The notes under the pieces: model-generated
Told to the model about the DNA's origin: nothing
The model's database searches: none
The model's input: only the letters and a program-made list of their open reading frames with translations
Made by a program: the position numbers and the translations under genes
Source of the DNA: Desulfitobacterium sp038181555
GTDB taxonomy: Bacteria; Bacillota; Desulfitobacteriia; Desulfitobacteriales; Desulfitobacteriaceae
DNA: 64,000 bases
Direction of reading: 5' to 3'
Assembly: GCF_038181555.1 (NCBI RefSeq)
Contig: NZ_JBBWUA010000003.1
Coordinates: forward strand, 186,001-250,000
In this document: piece by piece, positions 54,359 through 62,334 of the stretch
How the letters are laid out: every line of letters begins with the position of its first letter
Numbering within the stretch: the first letter of the stretch is position 1

Positions 54359-55487
54359 CTGAATCCACTCCTTCCCCGGACCACTGATTGGCAAAAAAGC
54401 TTAACAGCGAGCCACGGGTAACAACACCGATCACTTTACGAGTCTCATTGACAACCGGGATAATTCCATAGATGGCCTTGTTTATCATTTGCAAGGCATC
54501 CTTGGCTGTGGCCGTACTCTCAAGAATCGTTTCTATAGGCTGCACGATCTCTGCCAAAGTATGGATACTTTCCTTTTTGGCATGTAAATCATAACTGGGT
54601 ATGATCCCCAACAATTTGACTTTTTCGTCGCAAACAATCAAGGTGTCGGTTTTACGTTGACGCATAAAGCTGATAGCCACTGTAGGTGTTCTAGTCGGTA
54701 GGACTATGGCCGGATTCTCCCGCATGATATCAGTAACGGGAATGTACTCCGGATTTTGATAGATCCGTTGTTTTCCTATAAACTCTTCGACAAAACCGTG
54801 GGAAGGATTACTCAGCAATTGGTCCGGAGTATCCAATTGCAACAACTCGCCATCCCTCATTACGGCAATTCTGTCCCCAAGCTTGAGCGCTTCATCCATG
54901 TCATGAGTGACGAAAACAATGGTTTTATGCATTTCCGACTGAATACGCACTAATTCATCCTGAAGCTGTTCGCGGGTAATGGGGTCCAGTGCGCCAAAAG
55001 GCTCATCCATTAAAATAATATCTGGGTTGGAGGCCAGGGCTCGAGCTACCCCAACCCGCTGTTGCTGCCCACCGGAAAGCTCCCTTGGATATCGTCCAGC
55101 AAATACAGCGGGATCCAACCCGACCACTTCCATCAAATAATTGACGCGTTCCTTGATCTCAGATTCATTCCATTTTTTAAGCCTTGGTATAAGCGCTATA
55201 TTATCTTCGATAGTATAGTGAGGAAACAAACCTGCCTGTTGAATAACATACCCAATATTACGACGGAGAGGCACCGGGTCAATAGCATCGATGTCCTTAC
55301 CGTCGATGGTAATTCTGCCTCCGGTATGCGGAATTAGACGGTTGATCATTTTCATTGTTGTCGTTTTACCGCACCCGCTGGGGCCGATGAGTACCAGCAA
55401 TTCACCATCATTTATCTCAAAATTAAGCGATTTTACGGCTTCTGTGCCATCTTCGTACTTCTTACTGACGTTTTCAAATTTAATCAT
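54348..55487 (-). CDS. opuCA: Osmoprotectant ABC transporter ATPase with CBS pair (OpuCA type)
   Basis: A 379-residue protein. The ATPase has Walker A GPSGCGKTT, Q-loop VIQQAGLFPHYT, signature LSGGQQQRVGVA, Walker B IILMDEPFGALD and H-loop VTHDMDEA. The C-terminal about 120 residues hold two CBS motifs, which in OpuA-type systems sense ionic strength and gate transport. First gene of the operon. Confidence 0.93.
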   Translation of the reverse strand: MIKFENVSKKYEDGTEAVKSLNFEINDGELLVLIGPSGCGKTTTMKMINRLIPHTGGRITIDGKDIDAIDPVPLRRNIGYVIQQAGLFPHYTIEDNIALIPRLKKWNESEIKERVNYLMEVVGLDPAVFAGRYPRELSGGQQQRVGVARALASNPDIILMDEPFGALDPITREQLQDELVRIQSEMHKTIVFVTHDMDEALKLGDRIAVMRDGELLQLDTPDQLLSNPSHGFVEEFIGKQRIYQNPEYIPVTDIMRENPAIVLPTRTPTVAISFMRQRKTDTLIVCDEKVKLLGIIPSYDLHAKKESIHTLAEIVQPIETILESTATAKDALQMINKAIYGIIPVVNETRKVIGVVTRGSLLSFFANQWSGEGVDSDEK

Positions 55488-55540
55488 AGGAATTTATCCC
55501 CCCTTAGCGAAACTTCAATGTACCAACTTCATGTATTTCA

Positions 55541-55699
55541 TAAGTTGTCACTTGATTAGTTTATCACTTTGGGTTTCTGAGGTCAAAAAGGCTAATTGGT
55601 GATTATTGGTCATCTCCAGGGAATGGCAGGATAATTCCTAGCAAATAGTAGCGTATCCTTATATTTACTACCACACTCGCATATTTTCTAAGTTGTCAC
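55541..55699. repeat. Direct repeat pair in the opuC-CDGSH intergenic region
   Basis: TAAGTTGTCAC occurs at 55541-55551 and at 55689-55699, 148 bases apart in the same orientation and in similar flanks (CATxTATTTC / CATATTTTC before, a Cxx run after). The region 55488-55798 otherwise holds no ORF. It lies upstream of the leftward opuC operon, so the repeats could be regulatory sites. Confidence 0.45.
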
Positions 55700-55725
55700 C
55701 TGGGTGTAATCATATAAATGCATAT

Positions 55726-55749
55726 AAAAAAGAAGGGTCTCGCCCTTCT
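55726..55749 (-). terminator. Intrinsic terminator after the CDGSH gene
   Basis: AGAAGGG/CCCTTCT arms with a 5-base loop are followed on the minus strand by a T-run, 50 bases after the stop of the iron-sulfur gene. Confidence 0.8.
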
Positions 55750-55798
55750 CGCAGTTTATTATTTGAAAGTAGTTTATTTCCTTGCAGTGTTTTCTTGA

Positions 55799-56290
55799 TT
55801 ACGACTGACTAGCGTGGCTTCCGTCACAAAAAGGTCGGTTACCGCTCTTTCCGCAGCCGCACAGGATAATACGGTGAGACTGCTTGATCAACTCTCCATC
55901 CGCATCAAAAACCTGAGCCAAACCTTCTACACGCAACGGCCCACTACGTGTCATTTTAACTTTTATCGAGGTAGTTTCAAGTTTCTTATAATTTATTGAA
56001 CCCATTCCCTGGGCAATTTCAGGATTTACCTTAGATCCTTCCGGCAATTCATATTTTAGGGCATCTGTGGGGCACTTATCCACAGTAGCAATGATTTCTT
56101 CCGGCGTTGCCGATGCCAAGTTTACCCAAGGCCTTTCATCAGGTCTAAAGACTTGGGGTAAATTCCTCCAACACTTGCCGGCGTGTGAACATTGCCGAGC
56201 ATCCCAATAAACGATTAAATCATCAGTTCTATATACTCTGGTGTTATCTGCCCCATCTGACCCGAGTGTTGTCGCCTTATCCTTACCCAA
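55799..56290 (-). CDS. Divergent ferredoxin (Fer4_19)-CDGSH iron-sulfur fusion protein
   Basis: A 163-residue protein. The first part is a Fer4_19/DUF1271-type domain (CSHAGKCWRNLPQVFRPDE and CPTDALKYELPEG, three cysteines). The second is a CDGSH domain ending CGCGKSGNRPFCDGSH, whose three Cys and one His bind a labile [2Fe-2S] cluster. This fusion occurs in many bacteria as a small redox or cluster-transfer protein of unknown partner. It is monocistronic. A ribosome site is present (GGGGGAAGG). Confidence 0.88.
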   Translation of the reverse strand: MGKDKATTLGSDGADNTRVYRTDDLIVYWDARQCSHAGKCWRNLPQVFRPDERPWVNLASATPEEIIATVDKCPTDALKYELPEGSKVNPEIAQGMGSINYKKLETTSIKVKMTRSGPLRVEGLAQVFDADGELIKQSHRIILCGCGKSGNRPFCDGSHASQS

Positions 56291-56393
56291 CTTCCTTCCC
56301 CCTTAATCATCTATCTATACTATTATTATATAACATGTCTATTAAATAATAGTTAAAAATAAGAGAATTATCGAGGAATGAATAAATATCCTG

Positions 56394-57488
56394 CTATACT
56401 TGTGAAAGAATTACATATTGACTTTTGCCATTCTTCTTAGCTTTATACATAGCTATATCCGCGCTTTTTATTAACTGATCCACTGTCTCTCCGTCGACTG
56501 GGTAAACTGAAACCCCCAGACTAGCAGTAATATAAATACTTTGTCCCTCGAGGTCGAAGGGGCGTTCTAGGCTTTCGATAATTCTTCGGGGGAGCTCTTC
56601 AATTGCCTCAGCAGAGATATTCTGAGCTAAAACAAGAAACTCATCCCCGCCATAGCGGGAAACGGTATCTTCCTCCCTCAGGGTCTCAGTCAATTTATTA
56701 GCAATTTCCTTTAAGAGTAGATCTCCCTGGTCATGTCCCAGGGTGTCATTAACCTTTTTGAAGTCATCCAGGTCTAAAAATATCACGGCAAAATTCTCAT
56801 TCGTTCGTTTGGCTGATAGGATCGCTTGATTAAGACGATCACTAAATAATACCCGGTTTGGCAAATCTGTTAAATAATCATGATAGGCTAGCTCATGTAT
56901 TCTTTTGGTATAATAGGCATTTTCCTTCAGCTTATCAACATATAGTCTGTTGATATAATAAGCAGCAACAAGCGCAATAACCAAAAAACCTATCCTGAGT
57001 ATGTAATCAGAATCATCAACCACCACAACCGGAGTCGGGGGCGCAAATACCCAAACAAAAATTTGGGTGAAAAGTGCCGATAGGCCTACCCAAAAAAGCA
57101 TCGTAGGTGAGATAAATACAAGCGAAATGATAATCAGGATAAAGGGAATCGCCCATACTGTTAAGCTTCCTACTTCTATGTACTTTAAGGAAAAAAGCGG
57201 GGTGATTAAGGTGCTGATAATGATCAAAAAAGTTACAATTATCTCTTCCCTTACCTTGAACCGAATGAGCACCTGTAAAAAACAACCGAGAAATAATAGT
57301 ATGCCACTTAAAATCAGAACGCTAGATAAAGAATCTTCCCAAAAAAAGTGCCCTACGAGATTGAGGACACTACCAACCATTAATCCAATGGAAATTATAT
57401 TAAAAATCAAATTGAGACTATCTATATTCAATAAAAAAATTAGATTTTGATCAATTTCTCTGCTTTCTGGTATTTTTCTTTTACACAT
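56394..57488 (-). CDS. Membrane diguanylate cyclase
   Basis: A 364-residue protein. The N-terminal about 185 residues hold six hydrophobic helices; the GGDEF domain has DYLTDLPNRVLFSDRL, an RxxD inhibitory site (REED) and YGGDEF intact, so it should be active. GAGG is placed 7 bases before the ATG. The membrane part resembles the second membrane block of the GGDEF-EAL protein (for example LFTQIFVWVFAP..DYILRIGF against LMTQILVWAISP..DYIVRLGL), so the two share a sensor module. Confidence 0.92.
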   Translation of the reverse strand: MCKRKIPESREIDQNLIFLLNIDSLNLIFNIISIGLMVGSVLNLVGHFFWEDSLSSVLILSGILLFLGCFLQVLIRFKVREEIIVTFLIIISTLITPLFSLKYIEVGSLTVWAIPFILIIISLVFISPTMLFWVGLSALFTQIFVWVFAPPTPVVVVDDSDYILRIGFLVIALVAAYYINRLYVDKLKENAYYTKRIHELAYHDYLTDLPNRVLFSDRLNQAILSAKRTNENFAVIFLDLDDFKKVNDTLGHDQGDLLLKEIANKLTETLREEDTVSRYGGDEFLVLAQNISAEAIEELPRRIIESLERPFDLEGQSIYITASLGVSVYPVDGETVDQLIKSADIAMYKAKKNGKSQYVILSQV

Positions 57489-57752
57489 ATTTATACCTCA
57501 TTTAACAATTCTAATCAATTGAGGCAGAATCAAATATCTTCCGATACTTTTCATCTTATTTCAGACTTATACTATCAAAATAGACCCCGCTCGAACACTA
57601 ATTTGCTCTTATTCGAGCTCGCTCGTCACTATTAATTAATATACACCATTTTTTTCTAACTGGACATAAACTGTAAGTAAGATTTTGCTTAACAAACTAA
57701 AACTAGTAGTTTATACTGAAATAACATATAGATTCTATAAAGGAGATTTTCT

Positions 57753-58073
57753 ATGGAGCATATAGCCCGCGAGATAGGAAACAATTTGAGAAGATACCGA
57801 CAGCTCAGAGGATATACTCAGGAAAAATTAGCCGAAGAGTTATTGGTCAGTGTCGGTTATATCAGCCAATTGGAAAACGGCCTCAAAACTCCATCAGTGT
57901 CAATGATTGCCAAAATTTCCGAGGTTTTGGATTTGACAGGTGCCCTTATGCTCTCTGATAATCAAGAAATTAACGGCGACTTGAAGGAGCTCGTGCAGTT
58001 ATTAATTAGCAAGGATCCCGAAGATATCCTCTTTATCAAGAATTTTGCTCTTCTCTATTTCTCTAGCAAGTAG
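57753..58073 (+). CDS. XRE-family regulator, SinR-like size
   Basis: A 106-residue protein. Helix-turn-helix residues about 10-65: GNNLRRYRQLRGYTQEKLAE and VGYISQLENGLKTPSVSMI. The C-terminal tail is acidic/helical and may oligomerise. AAAGGAG is placed 7 bases before the ATG. It lies between the diguanylate cyclase (divergent) and the HD-GYP gene (same strand, 141 bases downstream), so it could regulate either. Confidence 0.88.
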   Translation: MEHIAREIGNNLRRYRQLRGYTQEKLAEELLVSVGYISQLENGLKTPSVSMIAKISEVLDLTGALMLSDNQEINGDLKELVQLLISKDPEDILFIKNFALLYFSSK

Positions 58074-58214
58074 CACTTTTTCTTTTAAGAAAAAAAATTC
58101 TTAAATTATAGAATCAATATAAGAAGAGGATTTGGCAATTTCTCGGCGAATTTCTAAATATTATGGATTTATACTATAATTTGTAACTATTATAATCGAA
58201 TAGGGGTAATATAA

Positions 58215-59285
58215 ATGCGTTTAGTAAATATCGCGTTTGTCGATGAAGGTGCTGTGCTTGCCAGGCCTTTGATAGCTCCTAATGGCAAAATACTTTTACA
58301 GGCAGGAATATCACTTTCAAGAAGCTATATCGATAAATTAGCTCGCCTAGGTTTGGATTCAATGTTTATCGAGGATTCTACCTTTGATGATGTTGAGGTT
58401 TCTTCAGCTGTGTCCTTAAAGACTCGAGAAGTAGCTTATGCAGCTGTTCTTAATTTAAGTAAGAATATCGATGAGTCGCGACTTCGCTCAGGTAAGTTGG
58501 ATGGGGTTAAGAACGCTGTACGAAATATTGTTGGCGACCTTCTTGATAACAAAGGATTGCTAAGTAATGTCGTTGATATCCAGGGATATGATGATTACAC
58601 CTTTCACCATTCTGTAAATACTACGATCATTGCCTTGATCATGGGGATTTCCATGGGTTGGTCAGAAGATAAATTATTAGAGCTCGGCATGGGTGTACTC
58701 ATGCATGACGTAGGAAAGATTAAGATTCCATATGAAATCTTCAATAAAACAGGGCCTTTGACACTGGAAGAATTTGATGAGATCAAAAAGCATCCAGATT
58801 ACGGGTTTGAGATTCTTCGAAGAAACCGTGATATCAATATAGTTTCAGCACATGTAGCACTTCAACATCAGGAACGCTGGGACGGTAGTGGCTATCCACG
58901 GGGACTAAAAGGAATACAGATCCACGAATATGCAAGACTGGCAGCTGTTGCTGATGTATACGAAGCACTTACCAGCAAAAGGATTTATCGTAATGCTCAT
59001 CAGCCTTATGAGGCTTATGAATATTTAATTGCCAATTCTGATCGACTCTTTGAACCTACTCTAGTGCAGAAGGTCTTTGCTAAATGTATAACCCCCTATC
59101 CCACCGGTACAGGTATCCGCTTAAGCAACGGACAAAGGGGTAATGTAGTAAAGCAAAATCCCAGCTTCCCAACCCGTCCTTATGTACGGATGACTCATGA
59201 TTTTTATAATCGTCTATTTTCTCCTATTGATTATAACCTAGTCGACCATCCTTCACTGATGATCGTTGGAATCGAAAATAGATAG
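58215..59285 (+). CDS. HD-GYP domain c-di-GMP phosphodiesterase
   Basis: A 356-residue protein. The N-terminal about 110 residues are unassigned. The HD-GYP domain has HHSVNTT, MHDVGKIKIP, HPDYGFEIL, the HQERWDGSGYPRGLKG signature and ADVYEALTSKRIY, complete for metal binding and c-di-GMP recognition. It should hydrolyse c-di-GMP to GMP. It opposes the diguanylate cyclase encoded across the divergent gap. A strong terminator follows. Confidence 0.93.
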   Translation: MRLVNIAFVDEGAVLARPLIAPNGKILLQAGISLSRSYIDKLARLGLDSMFIEDSTFDDVEVSSAVSLKTREVAYAAVLNLSKNIDESRLRSGKLDGVKNAVRNIVGDLLDNKGLLSNVVDIQGYDDYTFHHSVNTTIIALIMGISMGWSEDKLLELGMGVLMHDVGKIKIPYEIFNKTGPLTLEEFDEIKKHPDYGFEILRRNRDINIVSAHVALQHQERWDGSGYPRGLKGIQIHEYARLAAVADVYEALTSKRIYRNAHQPYEAYEYLIANSDRLFEPTLVQKVFAKCITPYPTGTGIRLSNGQRGNVVKQNPSFPTRPYVRMTHDFYNRLFSPIDYNLVDHPSLMIVGIENR

Positions 59286-59316
59286 TTAGTTCATAAATTA
59301 TCAATTAACATAGAAG

Positions 59317-59369
59317 AAACAAAAAAGAAGCAAAAAGGTTTATAAATCCTCTTTGCTTCTTTTTTGTTT
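59317..59369. terminator. Bidirectional terminator after the HD-GYP gene
   Basis: 22-base arms (59317-59338 and 59348-59369) pair with one mismatch around a 9-base loop and carry long A- and T-runs, typical of a terminator serving both convergent genes. Confidence 0.88.
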
Positions 59370-59377
59370 TTAAGATT

Positions 59378-59725
59378 TCAACTTCTCAAAATCTTCTCGA
59401 GTGCTTTGCCTTTTGCCAATTCGTCAACCAGCTTGTCCATCCAGCGGATTTTCTGCATAAGTGGGTCTTCAATTTCTTCGACGCGAACGCCGCAGACTAC
59501 TCCTGTGATTTTGTGGGAATTTGGGTTTATTTGCGGGGCTTCTGCGAAGAACGTCTCAATATCAACCTCTTTTTCAATTTGCGCCTGCATGCCATGCTCG
59601 TCATATCCCGTCAACCAACAAATGACCGCATCGACCTCATCTCTTGCGCGGCCCTTTTTCTCCACCTTTTGGACGAGTAGTGGGTAGACTTTGGAAAATG
59701 CAGTGGTAAATATTCTCGGTTTCAT
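59378..59725 (-). CDS. DUF2200 family protein
   Basis: A 115-residue protein with the DUF2200 signatures FSKVYPLLVQKVEKKGRA, VICWLTGYDE and GVRVEEIEDPLMQKIRWMDKLVDELAKG. The function is unknown. The ATG overlaps the stop of the small gene upstream by 4 bases (ATGA), so they form one unit. No catalytic motif could be assigned. Confidence 0.85.
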   Translation of the reverse strand: MKPRIFTTAFSKVYPLLVQKVEKKGRARDEVDAVICWLTGYDEHGMQAQIEKEVDIETFFAEAPQINPNSHKITGVVCGVRVEEIEDPLMQKIRWMDKLVDELAKGKALEKILRS

Positions 59726-59925
59726 AGTGTTTTCTCTCCTTGCACTTTTTGGTCATGTTCCTTTTCGATTAGGGTCAGGGCAACCTTCAAGGCGGCGATT
59801 CGTCGTTCAAGAAGAGTCTGCTGTGACTTGCCCAGCTTTGTGGCATCTATCTTTTCGCACTTATGGAGCGTGGACCGCAAGGCGCGAAACGCTTCGCTTA
59901 ATTCTTCGGATGTAAAGTCTGGCAT
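59722..59925 (-). CDS. Small helical protein, unknown function
   Basis: A 67-residue protein that starts MPDFTSEELSEAFRAL and is rich in Leu/Lys/Glu, with predicted helices throughout. GGGAGG is placed 7 bases before the ATG at 59925. It is coupled to the DUF2200 gene by a 4-base overlap, so the two products may act together. No family recognised. Confidence 0.7.
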   Translation of the reverse strand: MPDFTSEELSEAFRALRSTLHKCEKIDATKLGKSQQTLLERRIAALKVALTLIEKEHDQKVQGEKTL

Positions 59926-59949
59926 AGTCTCACCTCCCACAAATAAGTA

Positions 59950-60729
59950 TTATTCCCACAGATAACTTGTCATTGTTAATGATCCAAGTTCGCAGGATCG
60001 ATTAAAAGCACTTACCTTGTCTTCTTCATCTGTGGCTCCAAGTACATACAACAAAGGATAAAAATGGTCTGGAGTTGGTACGGCAAGCTTCGCAATATTA
60101 CCTTGTTCATTGAATTTCAGGATATTATTATGATTCATATTTACAATACTCTCATATATATAATCATCAAATTCATATGCCCAATCAAAGCCCTTATTAC
60201 CCATTTTCCAATCAACTAATCTTAAATTATGAACTATATTCCCTGAGCCAAAGATAAGAACGCCTTTTTCTCTTAAGCTTCTTAATTCTCTACCTATATT
60301 ATAATGTGCTTCCGGGGGAGCATCAGCATCTATACTAATTTGAAAGACAGGTATCTCTCTATCTGGATACATATGAACTAACACTGACCATGTTCCATGG
60401 TCAATTCCCCAAGTGTTATCATATTCTGTTTCCTTGGAAATGAGCTCCTTAGATAACTTAGCAAACCTAGGTGAGCCCGGTGAATTGTAGATAATTTCAT
60501 ACAGTTCTTCAGGAAAGCCATACATATCATAGATAGTTTTAGGTGTTTCCTCATTCATAATTTTGGTACCCTTTGTATACCAATGAGCAGAGATAGATAA
60601 TATCGCCTCTGGTTTGGGTATCCTATCCGCTATTTGTTGCCAAGTTCTTGAATACTCGTTGTCTTCAATGGCATTCATGGGGGAGCCATGCCCGACAAAT
60701 AGAACTGGCATCTTTGACATGATATTCAT
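59950..60729 (-). CDS. LigB/YgiD-like class III extradiol dioxygenase
   Basis: A 259-residue protein. It has the N-terminal VLFVGHGSPMNAIEDN, SISAHWYTKG with the metal His, the GIDHGTWSVLVHMYP segment and FGSGNIVHNL, all matching the 4,5-DOPA dioxygenase/YgiD family. These non-heme enzymes cleave catechol rings or act on related diols. GGGAGAG precedes the ATG. It stands alone, and the natural substrate is unknown. Confidence 0.9.
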   Translation of the reverse strand: MNIMSKMPVLFVGHGSPMNAIEDNEYSRTWQQIADRIPKPEAILSISAHWYTKGTKIMNEETPKTIYDMYGFPEELYEIIYNSPGSPRFAKLSKELISKETEYDNTWGIDHGTWSVLVHMYPDREIPVFQISIDADAPPEAHYNIGRELRSLREKGVLIFGSGNIVHNLRLVDWKMGNKGFDWAYEFDDYIYESIVNMNHNNILKFNEQGNIAKLAVPTPDHFYPLLYVLGATDEEDKVSAFNRSCELGSLTMTSYLWE

Positions 60730-60905
60730 TTTTCACTCTCCCTTCGATCATTCTTGGAACCATCAAGGACTTGTATAACAGTTTATAAACGTTGTGGCTT
60801 CCTCGATATTTCATATTGTAAACCAAACTTTAATCAAATCCAATTTTGAGCACAGAACATTCTCCTTACTTTGCAGAATAACCTGCCAATAAGGAAACGA
60901 TACCC

Positions 60906-61247
60906 TTAATCTGTAACCTTTTTCATGGCCTTAAAAACTTCTTGGTCAACAGCTTCTTGATAGATGTCAAAGTAAGTTTTCGAATCTTTGATCAGATCGT
61001 CGCAGAATGCCGCTACGTCCCTGCCCGTTACTTCGAGCACGCCTTTCCCCGAGGCCACGCCCTCCTCAAAAAGATCGACAATCCCCGTGAGCAAACCTAT
61101 CCCGTCGGTTAGCTCAACCGGGCCGACCTTAAAAAGGTATTTTTGAATCTCTTTATAAACAATCTGATAATCTTGCGGGAGCACTTTGACGCGCGCTACG
61201 TGCGTCCGCCACTCTTTTTTGCCTTCGATGATTTCTTGTATTCTCAT
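60906..61247 (-). CDS. DUF1048 family protein (second copy)
   Basis: A 113-residue helical DUF1048 protein: EWRTHVARVKVLPQDYQIVY, LLTGIVDLFEEGVASGKGVL, DVAAFCDDLI. It is a paralog of the gene directly upstream, from which it is separated by 9 bases, and is last in the padR operon. DUF1048 genes occur regularly downstream of PadR repressors; function unknown, possibly membrane stress. Confidence 0.88.
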   Translation of the reverse strand: MRIQEIIEGKKEWRTHVARVKVLPQDYQIVYKEIQKYLFKVGPVELTDGIGLLTGIVDLFEEGVASGKGVLEVTGRDVAAFCDDLIKDSKTYFDIYQEAVDQEVFKAMKKVTD

Positions 61248-61256
61248 TTTACCCTC

Positions 61257-61604
61257 CTATTTAGCTAATTTCTTAGCGATATTGCTGTTGAGCTGCTCAC
61301 GCCACTTATCGCGGATAGACTTTGCCCCTGCTTCGCTGGCCAGGGCTGAGCAGAAGCCTTTGATATCGTCACCCAAAACCTCTTGGACACTCTGACCATC
61401 TGCAGCCCCTTCTTCTAGCAGGCTAAGGACACCGTCAAAAATCGGCATGAGATTGCGACCGGTGAAATCTGAGTTTTGCCAAAGGCAACCATTGATTTTC
61501 TCCCATGCCCCTTGATAATCAGTCGGTAGTTTTTTGACTCGCGACTCGAAGCTTTTAAATTCTTTAGTCATGTCACTTCCCGTGATTTGTTCCCAGAAAT
61601 TCAT
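61257..61604 (-). CDS. DUF1048 family protein (first copy)
   Basis: A 115-residue DUF1048 protein: EFKSFESRVKKLPTDYQGAW, GVLSLLEEGAADGQSVQEVLG, DIKGFCSALA. It resembles the following gene over its whole length, so the pair is a tandem duplication. The ATG overlaps the padR stop (TAATG), showing coupling to the regulator. Confidence 0.88.
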   Translation of the reverse strand: MNFWEQITGSDMTKEFKSFESRVKKLPTDYQGAWEKINGCLWQNSDFTGRNLMPIFDGVLSLLEEGAADGQSVQEVLGDDIKGFCSALASEAGAKSIRDKWREQLNSNIAKKLAK

Positions 61605-61927
61605 TATTTCCTCTCCTTTAACACATTAATTGTTGATGATACGAATTCCCATCTTTCCCAGAACCGCATCAGCTCCTCACGCCCCGCGTCGTTAAGCTTG
61701 AAAAACTTTCGCGGCGGTCCCATATCTGACGGTTTTTTCTCAATGTCCACGAGTTTATTCTTCTCAAGCCGGACTAAGATGGTATAAACTGTCCCGTCCA
61801 CAACATCCGAAAATCCGAGGGCGTTCAGCCGTCGCGTGATCTCATAACCATAGGTTTGCTCATGACTGATGATTTCAAGCACGCAGCCTTCTAGAACACC
61901 TTTAAGCATCTCTGTAATGTTTTCCAA
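61604..61927 (-). CDS. PadR-family transcriptional regulator
   Basis: About 107 residues. The PadR winged helix begins ENITEMLKGVLEGCVLEIIS, then QTYGYEITRRLNALGF, VDGTVYTILVRLEKNKLV, the wing GPPRKFFKLNDAGRE and a C-terminal dimer helix. The likely start is the TTG at 61927, 6 bases after GAGAGGTG and matching the usual MENxTEM start; a GTG at 61936 is the alternative. It represses its own operon with the DUF1048 genes. Repeated palindromes lie in the upstream gap. Confidence 0.88.
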   Translation of the reverse strand: MENITEMLKGVLEGCVLEIISHEQTYGYEITRRLNALGFSDVVDGTVYTILVRLEKNKLVDIEKKPSDMGPPRKFFKLNDAGREELMRFWERWEFVSSTINVLKERK

Positions 61928-61942
61928 AGGAATCACCTCTCA

Positions 61943-61991
61943 ACTATATAGTAACACATATATCCTGTAATACTTACTACCACTATATAGT
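61943..61991. promoter_or_regulatory. Two palindromic PadR-operator candidates
   Basis: The perfect palindrome ACTATATAGT occurs at 61943-61952 and 61982-61991, 39 bases (about four helical turns) apart start to start, both followed by AA. Placed right upstream of padR, they are likely operator sites for cooperative repressor binding. Confidence 0.75.
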
Positions 61992-62058
61992 AATGCTTAG
62001 TAGCATTCGTGTCAATAGTATAGAGATAATTTCTGCTCACAGATATATCATTTAGTGT

Positions 62059-62122
62059 AAAAAATAAGAGAGGGGCAGAGGCACGGGAAAATCTTACTTT
62101 CCTAGAGCCTGCCCCCGCTCTT
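62059..62122 (-). terminator. Long G+C-rich hairpin with T-run (minus-strand terminator)
   Basis: On the minus strand AAGAG..GGGGGCAGGC and GCCTCTGCCCC..CTCTT arms (62122-62066) are followed by ATTTTTT (62065-62059). It ends a transcript coming from the right, although hsdM already has its own terminator at 62287-62323. Some unseen minus-strand transcript between the two is implied. Confidence 0.6.
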
Positions 62123-62286
62123 CATCATTTAAGCCGATACTGCGCTCCTACGCTTGCGGTGGGTCGTAGAGGTCGGTGGTCTTTCAGACGGCGACCGATA
62201 AATCATTCACTCCACATGCCCGTACTTTCTTTAATCCGTCTAATGACAGAATATGCGGACAAGGGACGGAGCGTCCCAAGCGAATG
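62123..62286. other. Unassigned structured spacer between two terminators
   Basis: About 165 bases of higher G+C than the flanks and no ORF above 40 codons. It contains a small hairpin (GGGACG-GAG-CGTCCC at 62263-62277) and several short self-complementary stretches. It looks like a remnant of a mobile element or a small RNA; nothing in it could be matched to a known family. Confidence 0.4.
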
Positions 62287-62323
62287 CAACAAAAGGGTCA
62301 AGAAACAACATTCTTGACCCTTT
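62287..62323 (-). terminator. Intrinsic terminator after hsdM
   Basis: Perfect 13-bp AAAGGGTCAAGAA inverted repeat (62292-62304 and 62311-62323), 12 bases past the hsdM stop; the following T-run is short. Confidence 0.75.
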
Positions 62324-62334
62324 CACATCAATTC

